From positions 1-14,405 of the forward strand of contig JAACDV010000136.1 of assembly GCA_009936825.1 (NCBI GenBank): DNA of 14,405 nucleotides, read 5' to 3'. The notes beneath the pieces were generated by a model that was given only the letters and a program-made list of their open reading frames with translations, was not told the DNA's origin and did no database searches. The position numbers and the translations under genes are program-made. Positions 1 through 9,381 of the stretch are shown here, piece by piece (position 1 is the stretch's first letter; each line of letters begins with the position of its first letter). The DNA comes from Bacteroidota bacterium (lineage in GTDB: Bacteria; Pseudomonadota; Alphaproteobacteria; Puniceispirillales; Puniceispirillaceae).

Positions 1-531
1 AGGCACCGCCGCGAATCCGGTAATAATGGCTGCCAATGGCAGTTGCACAAGAATGTAAAGCCCAACTAGGCTGAGCGCGGCCAGAAAGAATAAGGCGCCT
101 GTCATTGTAATTGTTCCGGCGGCCAATGGTCGCTTGGCAGTGCGCTCAACATTCTGGTCCAGCCGCCGGTCCCACATATCATTTATCACGCACCCCGCCG
201 CGCGCGTGACCACTGCCCCGATCAGGAATAATAGCATCAGCCAAGCCGTTTTGACCGGGTTGATAGCGCTGCCAGATTGCGCTGATGCTGCCGGAATCAC
301 CCACCATGCAGGCATCAGCAACAGCCATGACCCAATGGGCCGGTCAAATCGCGCCAGATAGAAATAAGGATGAACCGGTGCTGGCAAATGTCGCCACCAT
401 CCAATCTGTTTAATATCCAAAGGTTCCCTATCTGGAAGACGGGCATCAGGGTTAACCGGATCTGGATGATCAGGTGACAGGTTTTTATTCGACGTGAACG
501 CCGGCGTATTTGCAGGGGTCTTTTTTTCCAT
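1..531 (-). CDS. ubiA: 4-hydroxybenzoate polyprenyltransferase, UbiA (5' part, cut by the window edge)
   Basis: This inner-membrane prenyltransferase attaches the polyprenyl tail to 4-hydroxybenzoate in ubiquinone synthesis. The first 177 codons are present on the minus strand; the rest lies beyond base 1. After a polar N-terminal stretch of about 45 residues comes the family block RFDRPIGSW (residues 61-69). Next is the first prenyl-diphosphate/Mg motif, N117-D118-M-W-D121-R-R-L-D125, followed by ERTAKRPLAAG (129-139). Hydrophobic helices lie around 97-112 and 144-163. I chose the ATG at 529-531, but no clear ribosome binding site precedes it and the frame stays open upstream, so the start is uncertain. 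The N-terminal tail is longer than in E. coli UbiA. The gene is divergent from rsmE, 102 bp away. Quinone synthesis fits functionally with the oxidase genes downstream, though they are not in one operon. Family assignment is secure; 4-hydroxybenzoate as substrate follows from the RPIG and ERTAKRP blocks. Confidence 0.93.
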   Translation of the reverse strand, partial: MEKKTPANTPAFTSNKNLSPDHPDPVNPDARLPDREPLDIKQIGWWRHLPAPVHPYFYLARFDRPIGSWLLLMPAWWVIPAASAQSGSAINPVKTAWLMLLFLIGAVVTRAAGCVINDMWDRRLDQNVERTAKRPLAAGTITMTGALFFLAALSLVGLYILVQLPLAAIITGFAAVP

Positions 532-633
532 GATCAATAGCAATAGCGCAATCTTTGGTGCGGGTATAGATGCAGGATCTTGGACCGAAATGGATGTGGT
601 TCTGTTGTTGCAATGGCTCATCTTGTTGGTTAA

Positions 634-1395
634 ATGGTGACCATGACGACCCCCGTTCCGAAATCGCGGTTATTTACCCCGGCTGAGCTATTAAAGGATG
701 CAGAAATTCTGCCATCCCGCGATCAGCAGCATTATCTGATGACTGTCATGCGGATGAATGACGGCGATCCTATCGGACTGTTCAATGGGCGTGACGGCGA
801 ATGGCTGGCCCGGGTTAACCCTACATCGCGCAAGCAATGCACGTTAACCGTTCAGCAGCGCCTTAGGGGTCAGTCCACCAGCCCCGATTTGTGGTTGATG
901 TTTGCGCCGGTGAAAAAGGCGCGGCTGGATTTTATTGCGCAAAAGGCCACTGAAATGGGGTGCAGTCGTATCTGGCCCGTGCGCACTGATCATTGTCAGA
1001 TGTCGCGGGTGAATGATGACCGGATGCTAGCGAATGCGAGTGAGGCGGCTGAGCAGACCGAGCGGCTGGATATCCCGGAAATACTGGCTTTTACCCCGTT
1101 GGTAGAGGTGTTGGCAGGCTGCGAGAATGACCGGGTTTTGATCTTTTGTGATGAGGAAAGCGCGGGTGATTCTACGGTAAACGCGGTCACTGCACTGGCC
1201 GCATACGGGCCGGTATCAAAGGCGGCGATTCTGATCGGGCCTGAGGGCGGATTTTCGGATGCCGAGCGCAAGCTTCTTGAAACGCGAGAAAATTGTTTGA
1301 AAGTTTCCTTGGGGCCGCGCATATTGCGCGCAGATACAGCAGCGATTGCCGCGCTGGCCTGTTTTCAGTCAGTATGTGGAGACTGGGTCCCCTAA
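634..1395 (+). CDS. rsmE: 16S rRNA (uracil1498-N3)-methyltransferase, RsmE
   Basis: RsmE is an S-adenosylmethionine-dependent SPOUT (knotted) methyltransferase that modifies U1498 of 16S rRNA in the 30S subunit. The 253-residue product has normal family length. The N-terminal PUA-like part includes HYLMTVMRM (33-41) and a GLFNGRDGEW block (48-57). The SPOUT domain carries KATEMGCSRIWPV (104-116), the cofactor-binding loop IGPEGGF (201-207) and the C-terminal LGPRILRADTAAIAAL (226-241), all hallmarks of the family. The start is ambiguous: ATG at 634, GTG at 637 and ATG at 643 are all possible and none has a strong ribosome binding site. I kept 634. It is followed in the same direction by gshA after 122 bp, an adjacency that, as I recall, is common in alphaproteobacteria. 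Confidence 0.95.
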   Translation: MVTMTTPVPKSRLFTPAELLKDAEILPSRDQQHYLMTVMRMNDGDPIGLFNGRDGEWLARVNPTSRKQCTLTVQQRLRGQSTSPDLWLMFAPVKKARLDFIAQKATEMGCSRIWPVRTDHCQMSRVNDDRMLANASEAAEQTERLDIPEILAFTPLVEVLAGCENDRVLIFCDEESAGDSTVNAVTALAAYGPVSKAAILIGPEGGFSDAERKLLETRENCLKVSLGPRILRADTAAIAALACFQSVCGDWVP

Positions 1396-1517
1396 TCGGA
1401 TCAGTTATATAAAAGACCTAATAGGTGTATAAATGGCGGTCTGTGTTACCCGCTGGACTATTGGCGCATTCGAGGCTGGCATTGTTGGCACTACCCTAGA
1501 AATTTGGATCAAAGATC

Positions 1518-2936
1518 ATGCATGAGACACTAAACGGACAGACAGGCGCTCCGGTTGAACAGACAGGCGCTCCCGTTGAACAGACAGGCGCTCCGGTTGA
1601 TATGGGCCAGATGATCGATTGGATTGCAGGCGGCGAGAAGTCACCTGACAAGCTGAAAATTGGTACCGAGCATGAAAAATTCCTCTTTCACAAAGATGAT
1701 CTGTCGCCGGTTGCCTATGAAGGTGAGGCCGGGGTAGGAACGCTTCTTGACCGGCTTTTGAGCGAGCTTGGGCCGGGTGCTACCCCGATCATGGAAAAAG
1801 GCAAAATCATCGGGATAGTGGATGCCGAAGGCGGTGCAGTTTCGTTGGAGCCCGGCGGGCAGCTAGAACTGTCAGGCGCCCCGCTTGATAATCTGCATCA
1901 GACCTGCGCTGAAACCGGTAGGCATTTGCGGTCGATGCATGCCGCCGCCGACCCGCTGGAAATTGGTATGTTGGGGCTTGGTTATCATCCGACCGCACAC
2001 CGCAAAGACATCAGCTTTATGCCAAAGGGCCGTTATAAAATCATGAGCCAGTATATGCCAAAAGTTGGCAAGCTCGGGCTCGATATGATGCTGCGGTCAT
2101 GCACTGTTCAGGTTAACCTTGATTACACCGACGAGGCCGATATGCGGCGCAAATTCCGGACCTCGCTGGCCCTGCAGCCAATTGCGACTGCTTTGTTTGC
2201 GAACTCGCCTTTCAAAGAGGGCGCACCGTCCGGTTTGCTGTCGACGCGCGCCCAGACATGGACCGACACTGACGCAGCGCGATGCGGCGTTCCTGACTGT
2301 GTGTTTGATGATAATTTCGGATATGAGCAATGGGTCGATTATATTTTGGATGTGCCAATGTATTTCGTTCATCGCGGGGATGATTATCGGGATGTGGCGG
2401 GTCATTCTTTCCGTGATTTCATGAAGGGAACACTGGCAGGCTTTGAGGGCCAGATGCCAAGCATGGCGGATTTCGAAGACCATGTGACGACGGCTTTTCC
2501 CGAAGTGCGACTAAAGCAGTTTCTTGAAATGCGCGGCGCGGATAGTGGGCCATGGTCAACCATCTGCGCGCTACCGGCCCTTTGGGTTGGACTGCTTTAT
2601 GATGAGGTGGCGCTGGCCGAGGCACAAGATCTGGTCAAAAAAATTGGTGCTAGTGACGTGATGGAAGGCCGCTTATCGGTTCTTCGCGATGGGTTGCGCG
2701 GACAGCTTGGCGGGATGAATGTCTATGATCTGGCCGCGCGTGTCATTGATATTGCGTCTGTGGGATTGCGCAACCGGGCGCGGCATGATGATGAGGGCAG
2801 CGATGAAAGCGGCTTTCTTAATCCGTTGCGCGATACGATTTCAGACAAGCAAACCCCGGCAGATCGCTTGCTAGCACTCTATCAGAACGACTGGAAGGGT
2901 GATCTCTCCCGCGTTTTCGATACGCATCAATATTAA
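1518..2936 (+). CDS. gshA: glutamate-cysteine ligase, plant/alphaproteobacterial type, with N-terminal 7-residue repeats
   Basis: This cytoplasmic enzyme joins L-glutamate and L-cysteine using ATP, the first step of glutathione synthesis. The 472-residue protein belongs to the class shared by plants and alphaproteobacteria, not the E. coli class. Hallmarks are IGTEHEKF (residues 48-55), the active-site block SLEPGGQLELSGAPL (109-123) with HQTC following, and a conserved C-terminal W-K-G-D tail ending in THQY. The N-terminus is odd: residues 8-28 are three copies of QTGAPV(E/D) encoded by a 21-bp tandem repeat, and they replace the short variable leader usually found there. The ATG at 1518 lacks a convincing ribosome binding site. 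The next in-frame ATG at 1602, just after the repeats, also lacks one, so the repeats could in principle be untranslated, but I favour 1518. rsmE lies upstream and an MFS gene 72 bp downstream. Confidence 0.93.
   Translation: MHETLNGQTGAPVEQTGAPVEQTGAPVDMGQMIDWIAGGEKSPDKLKIGTEHEKFLFHKDDLSPVAYEGEAGVGTLLDRLLSELGPGATPIMEKGKIIGIVDAEGGAVSLEPGGQLELSGAPLDNLHQTCAETGRHLRSMHAAADPLEIGMLGLGYHPTAHRKDISFMPKGRYKIMSQYMPKVGKLGLDMMLRSCTVQVNLDYTDEADMRRKFRTSLALQPIATALFANSPFKEGAPSGLLSTRAQTWTDTDAARCGVPDCVFDDNFGYEQWVDYILDVPMYFVHRGDDYRDVAGHSFRDFMKGTLAGFEGQMPSMADFEDHVTTAFPEVRLKQFLEMRGADSGPWSTICALPALWVGLLYDEVALAEAQDLVKKIGASDVMEGRLSVLRDGLRGQLGGMNVYDLAARVIDIASVGLRNRARHDDEGSDESGFLNPLRDTISDKQTPADRLLALYQNDWKGDLSRVFDTHQY
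1539..1601 (+). repeat. 21-bp tandem repeat, three copies, in the 5' end of gshA
   Basis: Three head-to-tail 21-bp units lie at 1539-1559, 1560-1580 and 1581-1601. Unit 2 differs from unit 1 by one base (a third-position C for G, GCTCCG to GCTCCC). Unit 3 differs only in its last base (GAT for GAA). The unit is seven codons long, so copy-number change keeps the reading frame. The near identity of the copies points to recent slippage or unequal exchange. Confidence 0.95.
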
Positions 2937-3008
2937 TACTTTTCCATCTCTTTTGCCCCGTCAGGGGTCTGGAACAGATGAGGAAAACGGGTTGAGGATT
3001 CGGGGCTG

Positions 3009-4190
3009 ATGCCGATTCTGCTGCTTATTGTTGGGGTTAACTACATTGGTGTTGGCGCGCTAATTCCGGTGTTGCCCTATGTTGTGATTGAAACACTGGG
3101 TTTGCCAGCCAGCGTGATGACGTTGCTGTTAGCGTCCTTTGCCTTTGCGATGTTTGTTGCCAACCCTATTCTGGGCCGCCTGTCGGATCATTTTGGCCGT
3201 CGCAAAATTTTGTTTCTTTCGCTGGCGATAAGTGCGCTTGCTCATTTGTGGTTTGCATTTTCATCCGATATTACCTCGATGTTTATTGCGCGGATTATCG
3301 CCGGTTTTGCTTCCGGAAATGCCGGTGTTATTCAAGCGATGATTGCTGATCGCACCTCGATGGAAAAGCGCGCCCAGTATATGGGGCTGCTTGGGGCGGC
3401 GATTGGGGTTGGTTTTGTTGCTGGCCCTGCGATTGGCGGGCTGCTCAGCGATGTTGGCGGGGAACGTCCGCATCAGATACCGTTTTTGCTGGCATCTGGG
3501 TTTACGTTCCTTGCGCTGATTATGACTTTGAATCTACGCGCGCCGACTGCTGATCGAATTATTCCTGAGCGCAACGCCATTTTCAACCTTGGTGCGATGC
3601 GGGCTTTAATCCGCTCACCACTGGCGATCTATGCCTTTGCAACGTTGTTGCTCAATCTGTCATTTGCCCAGGTTGAGGCTTCTTTTGTTCTCGTGCTTCG
3701 TGATTATCTGGGGTTTGGGGTGCGGCAGACCGGTTGGCTATTTGCCTATATCGGGGTGTGTATTGTGCTGGTTCAGGCAGGCTTAATCCGCAGTGCTGTC
3801 AGTAAATTTGGTGAAGTGGGCACGGCGGGGCTTGGCGTGGTTTTGTTGATGTCAGGCCAGTTTTTGACCGTGTTAGCGGTGATGGGATTTTTGCCCGGCA
3901 ATGCCTATCCACTAGTCCAGACATTAATTGCGTCAACGGGGATATGTTTTGGATTTGCCTTTGCGTCACCTGCGATTTCCAGCGCGGTCAGCAAGCTGGC
4001 CGGAAAGTCGGCTATGGGCGGATCACTTGGCACCATTCAGGGGTTTGGCTCGCTGGGCCAAGTGATCGGACTGGTCATTGCTGGCCCGCTTTATGATCTT
4101 GGTGGATCACAGTTCCCGTTTGGCGCCGGTACGCTGATTACGCTGGTACTTGTTTTGGTTATTCCCTTTTTGGCGCGCCCCAACCGCTAG
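3009..4190 (+). CDS. MFS transporter, drug:H+ antiporter (TetA/TCR-like) type
   Basis: This is a 393-residue major facilitator with about 12 predicted membrane helices in the inner membrane. MFS motif A is GRLSDHFGRRK (residues 56-66) in the loop between helices 2 and 3. The antiporter motif C region is GAAIGVGFVAGPAIGG (129-144) in helix 5, which marks proton-driven exporters. The sequence around motif C and the ADRTSMEKRAQYMGL segment (113-127) resemble the tetracycline/multidrug branch. Substrate cannot be read from sequence, and similarity to TetA does not imply tetracycline resistance. An in-frame TGA at 2979-2981 limits upstream extension, so ATG 3009 is the natural start; helix 1 begins almost at once. 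It ends tail to tail with tldD, sharing a CTAG. It could be co-transcribed with gshA (72-bp gap), but nothing else links the two functionally. Confidence 0.88.
   Translation: MPILLLIVGVNYIGVGALIPVLPYVVIETLGLPASVMTLLLASFAFAMFVANPILGRLSDHFGRRKILFLSLAISALAHLWFAFSSDITSMFIARIIAGFASGNAGVIQAMIADRTSMEKRAQYMGLLGAAIGVGFVAGPAIGGLLSDVGGERPHQIPFLLASGFTFLALIMTLNLRAPTADRIIPERNAIFNLGAMRALIRSPLAIYAFATLLLNLSFAQVEASFVLVLRDYLGFGVRQTGWLFAYIGVCIVLVQAGLIRSAVSKFGEVGTAGLGVVLLMSGQFLTVLAVMGFLPGNAYPLVQTLIASTGICFGFAFASPAISSAVSKLAGKSAMGGSLGTIQGFGSLGQVIGLVIAGPLYDLGGSQFPFGAGTLITLVLVLVIPFLARPNR
4021..4067. repeat. 11-bp perfect inverted repeat inside the MFS gene
   Basis: GATCACTTGGC at 4021-4031 is exactly the reverse complement of GCCAAGTGATC at 4057-4067, with a 25-base spacer. 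It lies in coding sequence for two similar Ser-Leu-Gly peptides. It could form an mRNA hairpin. A regulatory role is not indicated by anything else here. Confidence 0.6.
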
Positions 4191-5626
4191 GCAGCTTCGG
4201 TGCCGCCAACGGTTATGCCGCCCATCTTAACAGTTGGCTGGCCCACACCAACCGGAACCGACTGCCCGGCTTTACCGCATGTGCCAACGCCATTATCCAG
4301 CGCCATGTCATTTGCGATCATGGTGATTTGCGACATCGCATCCGGGCCGTTGCCAATCAGCGTTGCCCCCTTTACTGGTGCGCCGATCTTGCCGTTTTCG
4401 ACCATGTAGGCCTCAGAGGCAGAAAACACGAATTTACCCGAGGTGATATCAACCTGACCACCACCAAAATTCACCGCGTAAATCCCCTTTTTCATCGAGG
4501 CAACGATTTCTTCGGGATTATGCTCCCCATTTTCCATAAAGGTGTTTGTCATTCGCGGCATTGGCGCGTGTTCATAGGATTGGCGCCGTCCGTTGCCGGT
4601 AGCCTCAACCCCCATCAGCCGCGCATTCTGGCGATCCTGCATATAGCCGCGCAGAATGCCATCTTCAATCAGAACATTACGGCGTGATTGCGTGCCTTCA
4701 TCATCAATTGTGATAGATCCGCGGCGGTCCTGCATGGTGCCATCATCAACAACAGTAACGCCCTTGGCGGCAACTTGCTGGCCGACACGACCACTGAACA
4801 CCGAAGTTCCCTTGCGGTTAAAGTCACCTTCCAGACCGTGCCCAACTGCTTCATGCAGCATAACACCGGGCCAGCCAGCGCCAAGTGCAACTTCCATCGC
4901 ACCAGCAGGCGCGGCGACCGAATCAAGGTTTAAAGTAGCAATGCGAAGCGCCTCATGCACCTGTGCCTGCCATAAGTCGGGCTTCATATAGGCATCGAAC
5001 ATCACGCGGCCACCAGCTCCGGATGATCCTGATTCCATGCGGCCATCGCGGTCAACAACAACCGAAACATTCAGGCGGACCAGCGGCCTGATATCGGCGG
5101 CACGGTGCCCGTCGGCGCGAATGATCTGGATCGCCTGCCACGAACCGGCAACCGATGCACTAACCTGAACGACGCGCGGGTCGGCATCGCGGGCAAAGGC
5201 ATCAATTTCCTGAAGCAGGGCGACCTTATCCTCAAAAGAAATACTGGAAAGCGGATTGCCATCATCATAAAGCGGGCGATTGCTGGCTGAAACTGGCGCA
5301 TCAGCTGCCGTTCCCGAATAGCCGCGCGTTACCGCCGAGACACTATCAACTGCGCGCTGCAGGGCTGATTCGCTTAACTCACCGGCATGGGCATAGCCAT
5401 GTGCTTCACCCGCGATGGCGCGTAAACCAAAGCCGCTGGACTGGTCATAACTTGCCGCTTTAAGGCGTCCATCGTCAAAGGCCAGCATTTCGGAATGGCG
5501 CATTTCAAGGAACAACTCACCATCATCGGCATCGACCAGCGCATCCCTTACCAGCGCTTCGGCCCGGTCACGATCAAGGGAGGTACGGGAAAAGAAAATA
5601 TCATCTGTAGTTTGAAGGTGATCCAT
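4187..5626 (-). CDS. tldD: TldD family zinc metalloprotease
   Basis: TldD pairs with TldE (PmbA) in a cytoplasmic protease that degrades unfolded peptides and matures some modified peptides such as microcin B17; TldE is not in this window. The 479-residue product carries the catalytic zinc motif HEAVGHG: H258, E259 and H263 form HExxxH. A conserved Cys450 in GTCGKAGQ near the C-terminus fits the third zinc ligand. The closing PVGVGQPTVKMGGITVGG stretch is also typical. The open frame reaches 5662, but I place the start at ATG 5624-5626 because GAGGAGA lies at the right distance and homology begins there. The gene is divergent from coxB, as in several alphaproteobacterial genomes that I recall. 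It overlaps the MFS stop codon by 4 bp (shared CTAG). Confidence 0.95.
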   Translation of the reverse strand: MDHLQTTDDIFFSRTSLDRDRAEALVRDALVDADDGELFLEMRHSEMLAFDDGRLKAASYDQSSGFGLRAIAGEAHGYAHAGELSESALQRAVDSVSAVTRGYSGTAADAPVSASNRPLYDDGNPLSSISFEDKVALLQEIDAFARDADPRVVQVSASVAGSWQAIQIIRADGHRAADIRPLVRLNVSVVVDRDGRMESGSSGAGGRVMFDAYMKPDLWQAQVHEALRIATLNLDSVAAPAGAMEVALGAGWPGVMLHEAVGHGLEGDFNRKGTSVFSGRVGQQVAAKGVTVVDDGTMQDRRGSITIDDEGTQSRRNVLIEDGILRGYMQDRQNARLMGVEATGNGRRQSYEHAPMPRMTNTFMENGEHNPEEIVASMKKGIYAVNFGGGQVDITSGKFVFSASEAYMVENGKIGAPVKGATLIGNGPDAMSQITMIANDMALDNGVGTCGKAGQSVPVGVGQPTVKMGGITVGGTEAA

Positions 5627-5630
5627 GGTG

Positions 5631-5637
5631 TCTCCTC
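5631..5637 (-). promoter_or_regulatory. ribosome binding site that fixes the tldD start
   Basis: On the minus strand GAGGAGA is followed by cacc and then ATG at 5626. This is a strong Shine-Dalgarno sequence and decides against the longer open frame beginning at 5662. Confidence 0.8.
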
Positions 5638-5897
5638 GCGGCGCGGCGTTTTTGATGAACAAGAGAATGGGGGCGAGACCGGTTTAATTCAAGCTTCATT
5701 TACGGCTGTGCTTCATCGTTAAGTCCTTCAATCGGGCTAACCGGGGCAGGAAGTTGAAAAAAAATAAGAATTTTAGCGACAGGCTGCCGCACAGGGGTTT
5801 TATATTTTTCCGAAAGCGTCTAATAAACTGAGAGTCCAAAATACTCAACAATCGGGTATCAACAGGACCATGACCGTTGTCGGTCTTGCGAGGTATT

Positions 5898-5904
5898 GAG
5901 GGAG
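5898..5904 (+). promoter_or_regulatory. ribosome binding site that fixes the coxB start
   Basis: GAGGGAG lies six bases before ATG 5911. It shows that translation starts there and not at the in-frame TTG at 5896, which overlaps the site itself. Confidence 0.8.
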
Positions 5905-5910
5905 ATATCC

Positions 5911-6801
5911 ATGTCATTAATGGCGACCGTTTCTATCGGCTTTTTGGCACGCGTTTTTGCGGTGATTAAAAATCCTGTGACATTGCTGGTTTCGATGGCG
6001 TGTCTTTTTGCTGGTAACGCTTTTGCAGCCAAGCCATTGCCCTGGCAGCTGGGATTGCAGCCGCCTGCGGGCTCGCTTGCTGAAATGGCCAACGATCTCC
6101 ACAATCTGCTGTTGGTTGTGATCACACTGATTTCGCTTTTTGTCCTTGGGCTTTTGATTTACGTCGGCTGGCGGTTTCGCGCCAGTGCCAACCCGGTGCC
6201 GTCAAAGACATCGCATAATACGGTAATCGAGGTGTTGTGGACGGTGATCCCGGTGGTGATTTTGGTCGGCCTTGCGATTCCATCTTTCCGGTTGCTGTAT
6301 TACATGGACCGGACCGCAGATACCGACATGGGGATCAAGGTGACCGGCAATCAGTGGTACTGGAATTACGAATATCCCGATGAGGAAATCTCGTTTGACA
6401 GCTATCTGATCGATGAAGAGGACCTTGCAGAAGGTCAGATACGGCTTTTATCGGTTGATAATCCGCTTGTCGTTCCAGAAAAAACCCGCATCAAGTTGCT
6501 GATTACCGGCAATGATGTGATGCATTCCTTTTTTGTCCCGGCGCTGGCCGTTCAGGTTTATGCGTTCATCGGTCGCACCAATGAAGTGTGGATAGATGTG
6601 CCCGAGGGCGAGAAAACATATTATGGACAATGTAATCAGATTTGCGGCATCAATCATGCGTATATGCCGATTGAGGTGCGGGCTCTTCCAAAGGCAGAAT
6701 ACGATGCCTGGTTGAAAACCGCCCGTGAAGAATTTGCCATGAATAAAGTAAAGCCGGTTCTATCGGTGCCCGAAACAATCCTGCTCGGCTCGGCCGACTA
6801 G
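5911..6801 (+). CDS. coxB: cytochrome c oxidase subunit II (CuA subunit)
   Basis: Subunit II accepts electrons from cytochrome c at the binuclear CuA centre facing the periplasm. The 296-residue product has a signal peptide ending near AFA-AKP (about residue 39), two membrane helices, the K-channel entry Glu in VIEVLWTVIP, and the electron-entry block GNQWYWNY. CuA ligands are His205 (NDVMHSF), Cys241, Cys245, His249 and Met252. The fifth position, usually Glu (backbone ligand to CuA, side chain to Mg), is Gln243 (CNQIC). The usual Lys-x-Asp eight to ten residues after the first CuA His is Gln215-Val-Tyr217. No cytochrome c domain is fused at the C-terminus. coxA follows after 24 bp. The start at 5911 rests on the GAGGGAG site. 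Identity as CoxB is certain; the substituted interface residues are unusual for an aa3 enzyme as far as I know. Confidence 0.97.
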   Translation: MSLMATVSIGFLARVFAVIKNPVTLLVSMACLFAGNAFAAKPLPWQLGLQPPAGSLAEMANDLHNLLLVVITLISLFVLGLLIYVGWRFRASANPVPSKTSHNTVIEVLWTVIPVVILVGLAIPSFRLLYYMDRTADTDMGIKVTGNQWYWNYEYPDEEISFDSYLIDEEDLAEGQIRLLSVDNPLVVPEKTRIKLLITGNDVMHSFFVPALAVQVYAFIGRTNEVWIDVPEGEKTYYGQCNQICGINHAYMPIEVRALPKAEYDAWLKTAREEFAMNKVKPVLSVPETILLGSAD

Positions 6802-8409
<1,608 letters not shown>

Positions 8410-8445
8410 GGCGGGCAAGCTATTGTCCCAGATTGGCTGGAAAAG

Positions 8446-9381
8446 ATGACGATATCATCGAACCAGAATATTAACGAGGCGAGCGACGTGCTGTATGGCC
8501 CGTCGGTCGCCGACTTTTGGAGTCTGTTAAAACCACGGGTCATGAGCCTTGTGATTTTCACAGGCTTTGCCGGCATGTTTCTGGCACCAAACGACATGCA
8601 TCCGATGCTGTTTGCGATTTCTTTGTTTGCAATAGCTGCAGGGGCAGGTGCGTCGGGGGCGATTAACCAGTGGTATGACCGCGATATTGATGCGTTGATG
8701 GAACGCACCAAAGATCGGCCAATTCCAGCAGGGGCTGTCATTCCGGATGAGGCGCTGGGCTTTGGCTTGGTGATTTCGGCATTGTCGGTGCTGCTTCTGG
8801 GGTTGGCGTCGAACTGGCTGGCGGCTGGATTGCTGGCATTCACGATTTTCTTTTATGGGGTGGTCTACACCATCTGGCTGAAGCGCCGTACGCCGCAGAA
8901 TATTGTTATTGGGGGGGCAGCTGGCGCGTTGCCGCCGGTGATCGGCTGGGTAGCAGTTACTGGCGGTCTGTCGATTGAGCCAATCCTGTTATTTGCGATT
9001 ATTTTCATCTGGACACCGCCGCATTTCTGGGCGTTAGCACTGTTTCGCAACGAAGATTATACCCGCGCCGGCGTGCCAATGTTACCGGTGGTCGCAGGTG
9101 AGCCTGAGACTCGCAAACAGATTTTGATCTATGCTGTCCTGCTGGCACCCTTGGCGGTTGCCCCGTCATTTATTGGTATGGCGTCGATTGGCTATGGCAT
9201 TTTTTCAGCAGGTTTGGCGCTGAATTTCATCCGCCTGTCACGGCGTTTGATGCGCGCCCCTGATGATGCTGTGGCAAGGCACCTATTTGGCTTTTCAATC
9301 TTTTATCTTTTCTTGCTGTTCTTGGCGTTGGTGATTGATCACGCCGTCATTGCAAGCGGCATTCTGGCAGGTCTGATATGA
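8446..9381 (+). CDS. ctaB: protoheme IX farnesyltransferase (heme O synthase)
   Basis: This inner-membrane prenyltransferase adds a farnesyl group to heme b to give heme O, the precursor of heme A for subunit I. It is also called CyoE or Cox10. The 311-residue product is of normal length with about eight to nine hydrophobic helices. The first prenyl-binding motif is N74-x3-D78-R-D-I-D82 followed by ALMERTKDRPIPAG (83-96). The second conserved block is the YTIWLKRRTPQNIVIGG stretch, then GALPPVIGW. It belongs to the same superfamily as the partial ubiA at the left edge, but the RTKDRPIPAG block marks it as heme O synthase. Its stop TGA overlaps the start of the next small gene (ATGA, 9378-9381). 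No heme A synthase (ctaA) gene is in this window. Confidence 0.97.
   Translation: MTISSNQNINEASDVLYGPSVADFWSLLKPRVMSLVIFTGFAGMFLAPNDMHPMLFAISLFAIAAGAGASGAINQWYDRDIDALMERTKDRPIPAGAVIPDEALGFGLVISALSVLLLGLASNWLAAGLLAFTIFFYGVVYTIWLKRRTPQNIVIGGAAGALPPVIGWVAVTGGLSIEPILLFAIIFIWTPPHFWALALFRNEDYTRAGVPMLPVVAGEPETRKQILIYAVLLAPLAVAPSFIGMASIGYGIFSAGLALNFIRLSRRLMRAPDDAVARHLFGFSIFYLFLLFLALVIDHAVIASGILAGLI

Larger units (their letters stand above)
5627..5910. promoter_or_regulatory. divergent tldD / coxB intergenic region (promoters expected)
   Basis: These 284 bp must hold the promoters of both tldD and the oxidase operon. An A/T-rich tract lies at 5754-5775. A possible sigma70-like promoter for coxB is GCGACA (5776-5781) with TATATT (5801-5806), but the 19-base spacer is long and the -35 match is poor. 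I see no convincing regulator box or riboswitch. A small GACCG-ttgt-CGGTC hairpin lies at 5872-5885 in the coxB leader. The coxB ribosome binding site GAGGGAG is at 5898-5904. Confidence 0.45.

Noticed and set aside
2956..2967. CCCC-gtca-GGGG hairpin between gshA and the MFS gene as a terminator
   Set aside because: The stem is only four bp and no T-run follows.
3009..4190. MFS gene as a tetracycline resistance determinant
   Set aside because: Motifs A and C define a broad family of antiporters; the sequence gives no evidence for a specific drug substrate, and there is no resistance context.
5872..5885. GACCG-ttgt-CGGTC hairpin in the coxB leader as a regulatory element
   Set aside because: A five-bp stem is expected by chance, and nothing nearby suggests a riboswitch or attenuator.
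5896..5910. Extension of coxB to the TTG at 5896
   Set aside because: The extension would include the GAGGGAG site that clearly serves ATG 5911.
5696..5917. Minus-strand open frame of 73 codons in the tldD-coxB intergenic region
   Set aside because: It covers the leader and ribosome binding site of coxB, has no family features, and its start lies within coxB. It is more likely promoter DNA.
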